Numbered from the stretch's first letter, positions 1-12,804 are shown. The stretch: DNA of 38,234 nucleotides from Streptomyces sp. NTH33 (GCF_003236365.1 NZ_POTZ01000009.1:1-38234); one strand, 5' to 3'. Program-made: numbers and translations. Notes: generated from the sequence alone by a model not told the origin.

Positions 1-269
1 CGCCACACCTGCAGCGCGATGAGCGTACGCCGGGCACCGAAGCGGTCGCCGGCCGCGCCGATCGGCACCGTGGTCAGGAACCCCGCCACGCCCGAGATGG
101 CGAGGCCGGTACCGACCTCCCCGGCCGTGAGGCCCACGGCCCGCACGAAGAACACCGCGGACGCGGCCAGGTACAGGCCCGTGCCGATCGCGTTGACGAG
201 TGAGATGACCGCGAAGGTGCGGCCTCCGGAGGTGGCCGGGACGTAGTCGCGCCAGGTCGGAAGCCGCAT
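1..269 (-). CDS. MFS transporter, N-terminal part (cut by window edge)
   Basis: The complement reads from an ATG at 269 as MRLPTWRDYVPATSGGRTF and continues without a stop to the left edge. It has hydrophobic helices and a segment GAAGDRFGARRT, the charged loop between TM2 and TM3 that marks major facilitator superfamily proteins. About 89 residues are visible. The start overlaps the stop of the upstream tandem ATP-grasp gene (TGATG), so it is the last visible gene of the leftward biosynthetic operon. Inference: exporter or self-resistance pump for the cluster product. Substrate and full length cannot be seen. Confidence 0.85.
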   Translation of the reverse strand, partial: MRLPTWRDYVPATSGGRTFAVISLVNAIGTGLYLAASAVFFVRAVGLTAGEVGTGLAISGVAGFLTTVPIGAAGDRFGARRTLIALQVW

Positions 270-2881
270 CAGCGCTCCCCTTCCGCGCGCGCGCCCGAAT
301 CCGTCGTGCGCACCGTGACCAGGGCCAGTGCCTGCTCCGCGCGGCGCGCGGCCTCGGCTCCGTCCCGCCCGGTCGCGATGACGAACCCGGCGCGCTCCCA
401 GGAGCTGGTGACCGAGCGGAGGGTGGCGCCCGGTTCTACGGCCAGGTGCACCTCGTGCACGCCCTCGGTGGCCCGCGCCCCTTCGACGCCGCCGATCTCG
501 TCGACGCGCCCGGGCGGCGCGGTCAGGAAGCGCACGGCCGCGCCGCGCCGGACGGGCAGCGGGTCGACCGGGCCGCGGTCCTCGAGGACCTTCAGCAGGT
601 CGGCCAGGATGTCGGTGTCGTGGGTGAGGTCGATCAGGACGGTGATGGCGCCGCCGGGCAGCCGGCCCGCGCACTCGACCAGGTACGGCTGTCCGTCGTC
701 GGCGAGGATCCACTCGGAGTGCAGGACGCCGGTGCGGAAGCCCACGGTCTTCACGACCCGTGCCAGGCCGTCGCGCAGCGCGCCGGCCGTGGCCGCGGGC
801 AGGGCGGCGGGCACGGTGTGGCCGGTCTCGACCGGGTGTCGCGAGTCCTGGATCTGCTTGGCGGTGACGTTGACGAAGCCGAGTCCGCCGTCGTGGACGA
901 GGGCTTCGACGCTGAACTCCGGTCCCCGCAGGCGCTGTTCGGCCAGGAAGCGGGCGGTGTCCGGGTAGGCGGCACGCAGCGTGGGCTCGTCGGCGGCGGT
1001 GGTGTGGCGCCAGGCGGCGGCCACGTCGTCGGCCGGGCCGAGCAGTTGGACGCCCAGGCTGGCCTGGCGGTTGGCGGGCTTGAGCACTGCCTCGCCGCCC
1101 TGCGCCTCCCGGAACGCGGCCACGTCGGCGGCGGTGTCGACCACCGCCCACGCGGGCTGCGCGACCCCGGACCCGTCGAGCGCGGCACGCAGCCGACCCT
1201 TGTCGCGCAGGATCCGGGCGGCACCGAGGCCCGCACCGGGCAGACCCCAGGCCTCGGCGAGCGCGGCCGCCGTCACGACCGCGTACTCGACGACCGGGAC
1301 GACCGCGCGCACTCGCTCCGGGCGCGGCACGGCGCCCGCGATCCGCTCGGGGTGCGCCTCGTCCTGGGTCGGCGCGGGCCGCAGCGCGGCCACGGACGGG
1401 TGCCGCTCCGGCAGGCCCGCAAGGCCGCGTGCCGCGATGACGGCGGGCTCCTCCAGGACGAGAACCGACCCGGCGGGCAGCTGGGCGTCCAGCTTGGCGA
1501 GCATGACCGGGCTGTAACCGACGAGGACGTGCGTGACGCTCCGCGGCACCTCGGATTCAACGTCCAGGGTGATCGCGGCCCGCACCCGCTCCTCCAGGGC
1601 GTCGAGCTCGGCGATGGTCGGGGCGTCGATGAAGAAGGACACGGCGCGGTCCTCGGAGTTGCGCAGCTCGGTCAGGCGGGCACCACGGTCCTTGTGCACA
1701 AGGACGGCGCGCAGGGCGGGCGCGTCACCGGCGGCGCCGGGCGCGATACGGGGCCACAGGCCGCCGTCGCCGACCCAGACGGGCTCGGTGTCGAAGCCGT
1801 CCACGGTGACGTCGCGCAGCACGCCGGGCGTGTGCTCCAGGTAGACCTGGCGGGCCACCCGGGCCGGCGCCGGGTAGGAGGCGGGCTCGCCGAGGGCGAT
1901 GCGGACGATCTCAGGCTCCAGCGGGGCGCCGGTGGCCAGTTCGTACAGCACGCACAGCCCGTCGCCCGGCGTACGGGCCGCGACCTCCATCAGGTACGGA
2001 CGCCCCGCGACGTCGACTCGCCACTCGGCGTGCGCCATGCCGTCCTGGAAGCCGAGCGCGGCGAGCATCCGCGCGTTGGCGTCGAGCAGCACCGCGTCGT
2101 GGTCGAGTCGGTCGCTGGGCACGGTGTGGGACAGCTCGACGAACGTATGGGCGTGGGAGTCGGTGGTGTCCTTGCGGGTCGCGGAGGCGAACAGGACGTG
2201 CCCGTTCTGCACCAGGGACTCCACCGAGTACTCCTGTCCGGCGATCTTCTCCTCGACGAGCACGGTCTCGTGCTCCGGGTAGGTGTCGAGCAGTACCCGC
2301 AGCGCACCGGCGTCCGCCACGGTCTCGACACCTGAACTGGAGTGCCGGCTCGCGGGCTTGACGACGGCCGGATACGGCACCGCGGCCGCATCGAGCCCGG
2401 CCCGCTCCTCCGGCGGCACGGTCAGGGACACGGGGCTGAACTCGGGCAGGTACCAGCGCTGCAGGTACTTGCTGCGGCAGGCCCGGGTGGCGCGCAGCCC
2501 CGGTGTGGGGACGCCGAGGGCGTCGGCGAGCAATCCGGTCGGTTCCACCTGGGTCTCGCCGACGGCGTACGCGCCGACGATGCGGTAGGCCTCCCGCCAG
2601 CGCCGCGCCGCGGTGATCACACCCGGCAGGTACGAGTTGTCGCGGGCGACGTCGCCGTCGACGAACGCGAACTCGTCGATGAGAGCCGCCGGGTGGGCCG
2701 GGTCCTCGGACGCGGCCAGGGCCTCGTCCCGCCACGCGGACGGCGTGACGAGCAGGATCTTCAGCCCGCGCCGGGCCAGCTCCTCCAGGTACAGGGGCGC
2801 ACGGCACACGACCAGGAAGGATCCGGTGAGGACGAAGGCGTCCGGGCACACGGTCTGGGGATTCGACTCGTTGATGGTCAC
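269..2881 (-). CDS. Tandem (double) ATP-grasp ligase
   Basis: About 870 residues if translation starts at the GTG at 2881, which has AGAGGA just upstream. A longer reading from 2947 adds a low-complexity leader that overlaps an intergenic hairpin and is less likely. Two ATP-grasp modules lie in series. Module 1 has a lysine strand near residues 168-185 (VVKPASRHSSSG) and an acidic metal-binding strand near 290-312 (PYLMEVAARTPGD). Module 2 repeats this near 595-610 (VLKPANRQASLG) and 720-742 (PYLVECAGRLPGG). ATP-grasp enzymes form acyl-phosphates and join carboxylates to amines. The lineup in an aminophenylalanine cluster suggests amide or peptide bond formation. Both modules keep their lysine and acidic residues, so both may be active. 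It follows the Rv2466c-like gene after a hairpin-bearing gap and is coupled to the MFS gene. Substrate unknown. Confidence 0.88.
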   Translation of the reverse strand: MTINESNPQTVCPDAFVLTGSFLVVCRAPLYLEELARRGLKILLVTPSAWRDEALAASEDPAHPAALIDEFAFVDGDVARDNSYLPGVITAARRWREAYRIVGAYAVGETQVEPTGLLADALGVPTPGLRATRACRSKYLQRWYLPEFSPVSLTVPPEERAGLDAAAVPYPAVVKPASRHSSSGVETVADAGALRVLLDTYPEHETVLVEEKIAGQEYSVESLVQNGHVLFASATRKDTTDSHAHTFVELSHTVPSDRLDHDAVLLDANARMLAALGFQDGMAHAEWRVDVAGRPYLMEVAARTPGDGLCVLYELATGAPLEPEIVRIALGEPASYPAPARVARQVYLEHTPGVLRDVTVDGFDTEPVWVGDGGLWPRIAPGAAGDAPALRAVLVHKDRGARLTELRNSEDRAVSFFIDAPTIAELDALEERVRAAITLDVESEVPRSVTHVLVGYSPVMLAKLDAQLPAGSVLVLEEPAVIAARGLAGLPERHPSVAALRPAPTQDEAHPERIAGAVPRPERVRAVVPVVEYAVVTAAALAEAWGLPGAGLGAARILRDKGRLRAALDGSGVAQPAWAVVDTAADVAAFREAQGGEAVLKPANRQASLGVQLLGPADDVAAAWRHTTAADEPTLRAAYPDTARFLAEQRLRGPEFSVEALVHDGGLGFVNVTAKQIQDSRHPVETGHTVPAALPAATAGALRDGLARVVKTVGFRTGVLHSEWILADDGQPYLVECAGRLPGGAITVLIDLTHDTDILADLLKVLEDRGPVDPLPVRRGAAVRFLTAPPGRVDEIGGVEGARATEGVHEVHLAVEPGATLRSVTSSWERAGFVIATGRDGAEAARRAEQALALVTVRTTDSGARAEGER

Positions 2882-2924
2882 GGCTTCCTCTGTCGATACT
2901 GGTGCCGGTGTGGTCGTGAGGGGT

Positions 2925-2957
2925 GGGGTGGGGGTGCGCCGCCGCACACCCCACCCC
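2925..2957. terminator. Strong GC-rich stem-loop between two genes of the operon
   Basis: Bases 2925-2938 (GGGGTGGGGGTGCG) pair with 2943-2957 (CGCACACCCCACCCC) around a four-base loop, with one small bulge. A second inverted repeat, CCGGCC/GGCCGG, lies just beside it near 2970-2983. It sits in the roughly 105-base gap between the Rv2466c-like gene and the ATP-grasp gene. There is no U tract, so it may be an attenuator or mRNA-processing structure and not a full terminator. Confidence 0.5.
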
Positions 2958-2986
2958 GCGGTCCGAGGGCCGGCCTCGGCCGGACC

Positions 2987-3601
2987 TCAGTCGAAGCGGA
3001 GCGACCCCGTACGCGTCCTTTTCAGCTCGAAGAAGTCGGGGTGACCCGCCAGCGTCCGCGCCGCGTCGAAGAGTCTCGCCGCCTCCTCACCACGGGGGAT
3101 CGAGTTCAGAACGGGGCCGAAGAAGGCCACCCCGTCGATGTGGATCGTGGGCGTGCCCACGTCCTCGCCGACCGGGTCCATCCCCTCGTGGTGGCTCTTG
3201 CGCAGATGCTCGTCGTACGCGTCACTGTCCGCGGCGTCGAGCAGCGACTCCGGCAGCCCGAGCGCGGCGACGGCCTCGGCGGCGACGGCCCGGTAGTCCT
3301 TGTTGCCGCCGTTGTGGATGCGGGTGCCGAGCTCGGTGTAGAGGTCGGCCAGGACCTCCTCGCCGAGCTCCTGAGCGGCCGCCGTGCAGATCCGGTTCAG
3401 CGCGAGGGAGTTGTCGACGAGCGTGCGGTACCAGTCCGGTAGCTCGCGGCCCTCGTTGAGCACGTACAGACTCATCAGCCGGAACCGCAGGTCGAGTTCG
3501 CGCAGCTGGGCGACCTCCATGATCCAACGGGAGGTGATCCAGGCGAAGGGGCAGGCCGGGTCGAAATAGAAGTCGACCTTCGGGATACGGGTCTCGGTCA
3601 C
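2987..3601 (-). CDS. Rv2466c-family (mycothiol-dependent nitroreductase-like) DsbA-fold protein
   Basis: 204 residues from a GTG at 3601 that overlaps the stop of the AMP-ligase gene (GTGA). The thioredoxin/DsbA fold is shown by [17 protein letters not shown] at the N-terminus and by the family hallmarks [19 protein letters not shown] and FFELKRTRT near the C-terminus. From memory, these match Mycobacterium Rv2466c almost word for word. Rv2466c uses a CPWC active site and mycothiol. Here the site is C17-P-F-A20, so the second cysteine is missing and only monothiol chemistry is possible. The protein is cytoplasmic, with no signal peptide. In this cluster it could reduce, isomerise or ligate a thiol to an aromatic nitrogen intermediate. 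That role is inference. Confidence 0.88.
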   Translation of the reverse strand: MTETRIPKVDFYFDPACPFAWITSRWIMEVAQLRELDLRFRLMSLYVLNEGRELPDWYRTLVDNSLALNRICTAAAQELGEEVLADLYTELGTRIHNGGNKDYRAVAAEAVAALGLPESLLDAADSDAYDEHLRKSHHEGMDPVGEDVGTPTIHIDGVAFFGPVLNSIPRGEEAARLFDAARTLAGHPDFFELKRTRTGSLRFD

Positions 3602-5274
3602 GCGGACACCTCGGCGGTGGCGGCGAGCGTCTTGCCGTCGGCGGCGGCGAGGTAGGCGGTCAGGTCCGCGTACTTCTCGCGCAGCTGCCGCTTGAGGACC
3701 TTGCCGGTGACGCCGACCGGGAAGTCGGCCTCGCTCTGCGCGATCTCCAGCAGGCCGAGCAGCGGGTGGCCCGCGGCCTGCAGCGCCTCGTTGGCCTGGA
3801 CGAGCAGCTTCTCCGGGTCGGTGCCGGCGGCGGTGACCACGGCGACCGGGACGACCCTGTCGTCCTTGCGGCCCGCGATCACGGTGACGTCGCCGGTGTC
3901 GGGCACGTCGTTGAGGACGACCTCCTCCATGAACACCGAATAGCCGGTGCCGTTCTCGGTCTCGATGGCGTCGGCGGCGCGGTCGACCAGGAAGAAGTCA
4001 CCATGCTCGTCACGGTAGGCCATGTCGCCGGGCAGCCAGTAACCGGCCAGCTTGAAGCGGTAGGTGGTGTCGGAGTCGGCCCAGTAGCCGGGGGTGATGG
4101 CGGGTCCCCTGGCGGCGAGGTAGCCGACCTCGTTGTCGTCGGCCTTGCTGCCGTCCGTGCGCAGGATGGTGACCTCGGCGACGCCGACCGGCTTGCCGAC
4201 GCAGCGGTCGTTGCGCTCGGTGTCCAGGGTGCGGATCTTCAGCAGGACGCCCCAGCCGAGTTCGGTGGTGCCGAGCCGGTCGAAGAACGCGGCGGGCGCG
4301 AGGCCCTGGCTGCGCATCGACAGGACCTTGGTGATGTGCGCCTGGTGCACGGCGTCGCCGATGGACACCCACGCGTTGACGGAGTCGACCGAGCCCGGCT
4401 CCGGGTCGATGGCGGCCAGCTCGGCGTAGCCGTGCGCGAACGACATCACGGAGGTCGGCTGGTACCGCTTGACGGCGGCGGCGAGTTCGGTGCCGCTGCG
4501 GTCGCTGAGCGCGACGATGGGGGTGCCGCCGAGGACCGCGTACACGGTGTACGCGACGCAGCCGAGGTGCGACTGGGGCAGCGCGGTCATCATCAGGGCG
4601 CCCGGCTGCTCCTCGTGGTCGACCAGGCGGAACTTCGGGCCCGAGACGATCGACTTGTGGGTGTGGATGGTGGGCTTCGGCCGGCCCGTGGTCCCGGAGG
4701 AGTGCAGGAGCGCGACCGGGTCCTCGTCGTGGTGGTTCCAGTACGCGTCCTCGGGCAGGCTCGCCGCGGGCGGCGCCGGCAGCTCGGCGGCGGACTGGAT
4801 CCACCGCAGGCTCGTCAGGTCCTGTGCGGCGGAGCCGAGCAGGTCGATGCGGGCCTGGTCGGCGTAGAGGCCGACCGGCGTCGTCTGCTCGATCAGGGAG
4901 ACCGCGATGGCCTGCGACGCATTGGAGTTGATGAGCAGGGCGACCGCGCCGATCTGGGCGAGGGCGTAGAAGTGCAGGGAGTACGCGATGGAGTCCTCGA
5001 ACCAGACGGCGACGCGGTCACGGGGCTGCACGCCCTGCTCCCGGTACCAGGTCGACCAGCTCTGGGCGAGTACGTCGAACTCGGCAAGGCTGAAGTCCTG
5101 CTTGGACCCGCCGTCCGGGGTGGCGATGGGGCGCGCGGCGTAGATGAACGGCACGTTTGGGTGCGGGTTCACGGCGAGGGCCTTGCGCAGCAGGTTGCCG
5201 CCGCCGATCGAGCTGTCGGCGGCCACGGCCGCGCGCTGCTCCGGCGTGAGGACGGTCGGGGCGAATGTGGTCAT
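3598..5274 (-). CDS. AMP-forming acyl/aryl ligase (ANL superfamily)
   Basis: 558 residues from an ATG at 5274. ANL motifs are visible: the P-loop [11 protein letters not shown] near residues 191-201, a core motif [12 protein letters not shown] near 333-344, the hinge aspartate region in [21 protein letters not shown], and a C-terminal lysine in [11 protein letters not shown] near 518-526. It should adenylate a carboxylate and may pass it to CoA or directly to an amine. The glycine-rich A5 motif deviates from the common YGxTE form, which suggests an unusual substrate. It overlaps the following Rv2466c-like gene by four bases. A 132-base gap separates it from the aminodeoxyprephenate dehydrogenase gene, and that gap could hold an internal promoter. 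Some ANL enzymes in other clusters act on nitrogen (diazotisation); nothing here proves that. Confidence 0.85.
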   Translation of the reverse strand: MTTFAPTVLTPEQRAAVAADSSIGGGNLLRKALAVNPHPNVPFIYAARPIATPDGGSKQDFSLAEFDVLAQSWSTWYREQGVQPRDRVAVWFEDSIAYSLHFYALAQIGAVALLINSNASQAIAVSLIEQTTPVGLYADQARIDLLGSAAQDLTSLRWIQSAAELPAPPAASLPEDAYWNHHDEDPVALLHSSGTTGRPKPTIHTHKSIVSGPKFRLVDHEEQPGALMMTALPQSHLGCVAYTVYAVLGGTPIVALSDRSGTELAAAVKRYQPTSVMSFAHGYAELAAIDPEPGSVDSVNAWVSIGDAVHQAHITKVLSMRSQGLAPAAFFDRLGTTELGWGVLLKIRTLDTERNDRCVGKPVGVAEVTILRTDGSKADDNEVGYLAARGPAITPGYWADSDTTYRFKLAGYWLPGDMAYRDEHGDFFLVDRAADAIETENGTGYSVFMEEVVLNDVPDTGDVTVIAGRKDDRVVPVAVVTAAGTDPEKLLVQANEALQAAGHPLLGLLEIAQSEADFPVGVTGKVLKRQLREKYADLTAYLAAADGKTLAATAEVSA

Positions 5275-5406
5275 GAGGCACCTTTTCGGTATTCTGGGTC
5301 GGACATCGGTGCGAATGCGGGCAGGCCTGGTCGGGCTTGACCGGGTCTGTCCTGGGCGCGCTGAAGTGCCGTGCGGACTCTGGGGCGCGGAAAACGCGCG
5401 GACGCC

Positions 5407-8662
<3,256 letters not shown>

Positions 8663-8901
8663 GAGTCTGCCCCCCATTGGCACAGGGAACTCTGCAGGTC
8701 CGCGGGCCGCGGTGGCCACCCGGTCGATAGCTCGGGTCACCGCACTGCACACAGTACGGGGATACATAACACCCAAATCGGAACATAGGCCCCAAGCTGT
8801 AGCATCCTGTCGTGCCGAGAGCCGACCCTTGCCAAGATCGGCGCTCCGAACCCATAGTTTCTTCCGTCCGAGGGGGAGGACAGGACGGAGATGGGGGAGA
8901 A
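8663..8901. promoter_or_regulatory. Divergent promoter region of the biosynthetic cluster
   Basis: 239 bases without a gene lie between the mutase (leftward) and the NRPS (rightward), so promoters for both units should be here. The middle (about 8745-8815) is clearly more AT-rich than its surroundings, with candidate -10-like sequences such as GGATACATAACAC and TGTAGCAT. The NRPS start has a G-rich Shine-Dalgarno tract (GGGGGAGAA) just before the ATG at 8902. No cluster-specific regulator is visible in the window, and I could not fix individual operators. Confidence 0.55.
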
Positions 8902-11900
8902 ATGAGTACGGTGAACCACACCGGGAAAACCGGAATCGAATCGGCCGGAATCGAGGAATCCGCCGGCGTCGGCGACCTGATCGGACTGCTCGACGCGCAG
9001 GTGCGGACCCGGCCCGACGCCGTCGCGGTCGGTCACGGCAACGACACCCTGACGTTCCGGGAACTGGCCGAGTCCGCTCGCTACCTGGCACTCCACCTGC
9101 GCACTCTCGGCGTCGGCAAGGACACCTGCGTCGGTCTGTTCACCAGCCTGGGGCTGCAGCAGGCGATCGGGGTCTGGGGCATCCTGCGCTCGGGCGGCGC
9201 CTATCTGCCGCTGTCGCCGGAATATCCGGACGAACGCATTAGCACCATGATCGAGGACTCCGGAATCACGGTCGTGCACACCGAGGAGAAACTACTCGAC
9301 CAGGTCCGAGAACTCGCGGGAGCCGGGGTTCGCATCGTCACAGAAAGAAACGTGGAGGAGTTCAGGAAGAGTCTCGAAGAAAACGCTAAGAGCGTTCCAA
9401 TTCCACAACCGGATCCGGAAGACCTGGCCTATGTCATCTACACCTCGGGAAGCACCGGACGCCCCAAGGGCGTGATGATCGAGCACCGCGCCATCGCCCA
9501 TCAGATGACCTGGCTGAAGAGCGCGTACGGGCTCGGTCCCGATAAAGTAGTCCTGCAGAAGACACCCCTCAGTTTCGACGCCGCTCAATGGGAGATCCTG
9601 GCCCCCGCATGCGGCGCCAGAACAGTGATGGCACCGGCCGGCTCCCATCGCGACCCGGACCGTATCATCGACGAAATCGTGGTGCACTCGGTGACCACGC
9701 TGCAATGCGTTCCGACTCTTCTCGCCGCGCTCCTCGATCACCAGGGAATGAGCCGCTGCACTTCTCTGCAACAGATATTCAGCGGCGGTGAGAGCCTGTC
9801 CCGGAAACTCGCACTGCACTGCACCCGGATCCTGCCGCACTGCACCTTGGTGAACCTCTACGGCCCCACCGAGTGCACCATCAACACCTCCGCGCACACC
9901 GTCGATCCCGCGGCCCTCGCCCCGGAGGACGGTCCGCGGTCGGTGCCCATCGGCCGCCCCGTACCGGGCCTGCGCTACCACGTCCTGGACGACCGGGGCC
10001 GCCCGGCCGGCCCCGGCGAGACCGGTGAACTGCACATCAGTGGAGTGCAGTTGGCCCGCGGCTATCTGCACCGCCCTGACCTGACCGCGGAGCGCTTCGT
10101 CCCGTCGCCGCACCCCGCGCCACACGACCGGCTCTACCGCACGGGCGACCTGGCCCACTGGAACGCCGACGGCACCGTGCAGTTCACGGGCCGCGCCGAC
10201 AACCAGGTCAAGCTGCGCGGCCACCGCATCGAGCTGGACGAGATACGCCTGGCGATCGAGGCGCACGACTGGGTCAAGAACGCAGCCGTCCTGGTCCGCG
10301 ACGACCCGCGCACCGGATTCCAGAACCTTGTCGCCTGCCTCGAACTCAGCCCACGCGAGGCCGTGCTCATGGACCAGGGCACGTTCGGCGACCATCACAT
10401 CTCGAAGGACTCCAGGCTCCAGGTCCGGGCACAGCTGTCGACGGCAGGCGTCCGCGACGACCTCGCGGAGGCGCGGGCCGTGGACCTGCCCGGCGCCGAG
10501 GCCACGTCCGAACAGCGCCGTCGCGCCTTCGCCCGCAAGACCTACCGCTTCTACGAGGGGGGAGCACCCACCGAGCAGGACATCCTCGCCGCGCTCTCCC
10601 GCGTGGTGCCCTCGGCTCCGCCGCGCCGCCCCGAGCAGCTCACGCTCACCGAACTCGGCGTCATCCTAAGGGATTTCGGCCCGCACACCAGCGCCGAACG
10701 CCTGCTGCCCAAGTACGCCTACGCGTCTCCGGGGTCGCTGTACGCCACCCAGCTCTACGCCGAGATCACGGGCTGCCTGCCCGGCCTCGCCCCCGGCCTG
10801 TACTACTACCACCCGCTGCGCCACCAGCTGGTGCTCGTCCGCCCGGCCCACGCCACCGACGCGGCGTTCGGCATCACCTTCCACTTCGTGGGCCGCAGAT
10901 CCGCCATCGAACCGGTCTACAAGACCAACATCCAGGAAGTCCTGGAGATCGAGACCGGTCACATGCTCGGCCTGTTCGACGAGATCCTGCCCGCGTACGG
11001 CCTCGGTCTGCGGACGCTGCCCCACGACCCGCGGGCCCGCGACCGGTGCGGCTGCGCCGACGACGACCCCTGCCTCGGCTCGTACGCCCTGGTCCCGGCG
11101 GACCCCGGCACCCGCCCCGAGTGGCGCGACCGCGTGGACGTCCACGTCCAGATCCACCCCGGCAGCGGTACGGGCCTGCGCCCCGGCCAGTACCGCCACC
11201 GCGCCGGCCGCCTGGAGCGGATCGCGGACGAGCTGGTGCTCAGGCGGCACGTCATCGCCATCAACCAGCAGGTCTACCAACGGGCGTCCCTCGGCATCAC
11301 CCTCACCGTCCACACCCCCGGGGACGAACCGGAGTACGTGAACCTCGGCCGGGCCCTGCAGTACCTCCAGCACAACACGGCCGGCCTCGGCTTCATGCCG
11401 GCCGGCTACAGCTCGCGCTCGGGCCGCGACCTGCCCGCCGCCCGCCGCATGACCACGCTGCTCGAAGGTCTCGGCCTGCCCACCGGGCCCCTGTACTTCT
11501 GCGTCGGCGGCCGGATAAGCGACGACCAGATCGCGCACGAGGGCATGTACGAGGACACCGTCCACATGAAGGGCCCGGCCGAGCTGGTCAAGGACGACCT
11601 GGCCGCCCGGCTGCCCGAGTTCATGGTCCCGAACCAGATCCTGATCCTGGAACGGCTGCCGCACACCGCCAACGGCAAGCTGGACGTCCAGGACCTCACC
11701 GAGCTCGCGGACACCGCGGTGGCCCGCGGCATCCGGCCCGTCGTACCGCCCCGCAACCGCACCGAGGCGCGCCTGTGCGAGCTGTGGAAGGCGGCCATGC
11801 ACCGCGACGTGGTCTCCGTCAGGGACGACTTCTTCGCCTGCGGCGGCAACTCTCTGATCGCGGTGTCCCTGGTGCACCGGATCAACCGCGAGTTCGGCTG

Positions 11901-12804
11901 TTCCCTGCCCCTGCAGGTGCTGTTCACCGCACCCACGGTGGAGCAGCTCGCCGAACGCATCGCCGCCGACACGACCCCGCCGCCCCGGCTGGTACCACTG
12001 TCCCGGGGCCACCGTGCGGCACACCCGCGGCCGGACGGCACCGGCGACCGGCCCGTTCTGTGCTGGCCGGGCCTCGGCGGCTACGCCATGAACCTGCGGC
12101 TGCTCGCCTCCCGCTTGGCCGAGGGCCCGGACTCCCGCCCCCTGTACGGGATCCAGGCGTACGGCCTCAACGAGGGCGAAATCCCCCATGACAGCCTGGA
12201 GGAGATGGCCGCGGCCGACGTACGCGCCCTGCGGCGGGTGCAGTCCGAGGGCCCGTACACGCTGTGGGGCTACTCCTTCGGCGCGCGGGTCGCCTTCGCC
12301 GCCGCGCGCCGGCTGGAGCACTCGGGCGAGAAGGTCGACCGCCTGGTCCTCCTCGCGCCCGGTTCACCGCGGCTGCCGGGCCCACCGTCCTGGACGGCGG
12401 CAGGAGCCGACTTCGGCGACCGGACGTTCCGTACGATCCTGTACTCCGTCTTCGCCGGCCGCACCGACGGCCCCCTGCTCGACACCTGTCTGCGCGAGGG
12501 CACCGACGAGGAGAGCTTCGCGCGGTTCGTGCTGCGCCACTTCCCCGACCTCGGCCCCGCCACGGTCCGCCGGGTCATCCGCGTCGCCTGCCGTACGTAC
12601 GGCTGGGAACCGGCACCCGGCCCCGTCACGGCCCCGGTCACCGTCCTCGTGGCCCGCGGCGACGAGGAGTCCTTCATCGAACGCGACCCGGCCTTCGCGG
12701 CCGGCGCGTCCACCGTCGTCCGCCTGGACACGAACCACTACGGGCTCCTGCGGAACCCGGGTGTGGACGAACTCGCCCATGTCATCCGCCATTCGATCAT
12801 CTGA
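8902..12804 (+). CDS. Indigoidine-synthetase-like NRPS, A-Ox-T-TE
   Basis: 1300 residues, close to the length of BpsA/IndC. Domains in order: an adenylation domain (A3 motif YVIYTSGSTGRPKG near 179; LSFDAAQWEIL near 223; NLYGPTECTIN; A8 near 434-450); a flavin-type oxidase domain inserted between A8 and A10 (about 540-850, starting with ARKTYRFYEGG); A10 TANGKLDV near 919-926; a carrier domain with FFACGGNSLIA (Ser near 984); and a thioesterase with GYSFG (Ser near 1125). I read the specificity code as DAWQFGLINK, very close to glutamine codes and to my recollection of BpsA. Expected chemistry: load L-Gln, cyclise and oxidise it to an aminopyridinedione that can dimerise to blue indigoidine. 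The usual indA/indB neighbours are absent. The first roughly 900 bases use noticeably more A/T-ending codons than the rest. Confidence 0.93.
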   Translation: MSTVNHTGKTGIESAGIEESAGVGDLIGLLDAQVRTRPDAVAVGHGNDTLTFRELAESARYLALHLRTLGVGKDTCVGLFTSLGLQQAIGVWGILRSGGAYLPLSPEYPDERISTMIEDSGITVVHTEEKLLDQVRELAGAGVRIVTERNVEEFRKSLEENAKSVPIPQPDPEDLAYVIYTSGSTGRPKGVMIEHRAIAHQMTWLKSAYGLGPDKVVLQKTPLSFDAAQWEILAPACGARTVMAPAGSHRDPDRIIDEIVVHSVTTLQCVPTLLAALLDHQGMSRCTSLQQIFSGGESLSRKLALHCTRILPHCTLVNLYGPTECTINTSAHTVDPAALAPEDGPRSVPIGRPVPGLRYHVLDDRGRPAGPGETGELHISGVQLARGYLHRPDLTAERFVPSPHPAPHDRLYRTGDLAHWNADGTVQFTGRADNQVKLRGHRIELDEIRLAIEAHDWVKNAAVLVRDDPRTGFQNLVACLELSPREAVLMDQGTFGDHHISKDSRLQVRAQLSTAGVRDDLAEARAVDLPGAEATSEQRRRAFARKTYRFYEGGAPTEQDILAALSRVVPSAPPRRPEQLTLTELGVILRDFGPHTSAERLLPKYAYASPGSLYATQLYAEITGCLPGLAPGLYYYHPLRHQLVLVRPAHATDAAFGITFHFVGRRSAIEPVYKTNIQEVLEIETGHMLGLFDEILPAYGLGLRTLPHDPRARDRCGCADDDPCLGSYALVPADPGTRPEWRDRVDVHVQIHPGSGTGLRPGQYRHRAGRLERIADELVLRRHVIAINQQVYQRASLGITLTVHTPGDEPEYVNLGRALQYLQHNTAGLGFMPAGYSSRSGRDLPAARRMTTLLEGLGLPTGPLYFCVGGRISDDQIAHEGMYEDTVHMKGPAELVKDDLAARLPEFMVPNQILILERLPHTANGKLDVQDLTELADTAVARGIRPVVPPRNRTEARLCELWKAAMHRDVVSVRDDFFACGGNSLIAVSLVHRINREFGCSLPLQVLFTAPTVEQLAERIAADTTPPPRLVPLSRGHRAAHPRPDGTGDRPVLCWPGLGGYAMNLRLLASRLAEGPDSRPLYGIQAYGLNEGEIPHDSLEEMAAADVRALRRVQSEGPYTLWGYSFGARVAFAAARRLEHSGEKVDRLVLLAPGSPRLPGPPSWTAAGADFGDRTFRTILYSVFAGRTDGPLLDTCLREGTDEESFARFVLRHFPDLGPATVRRVIRVACRTYGWEPAPGPVTAPVTVLVARGDEESFIERDPAFAAGASTVVRLDTNHYGLLRNPGVDELAHVIRHSII

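Noticed and set aside
446..2335. A 629-codon open frame on the + strand opposite the ATP-grasp gene
   Set aside because: Composition of a GC-skew shadow (Gly/Val/Arg/His-rich), no family, no ribosome site; the opposite strand has two clear ATP-grasp domains.
10666..12321. A 551-codon open frame opposite the NRPS
   Set aside because: Antisense shadow; the NRPS frame has complete domain motifs through this part.
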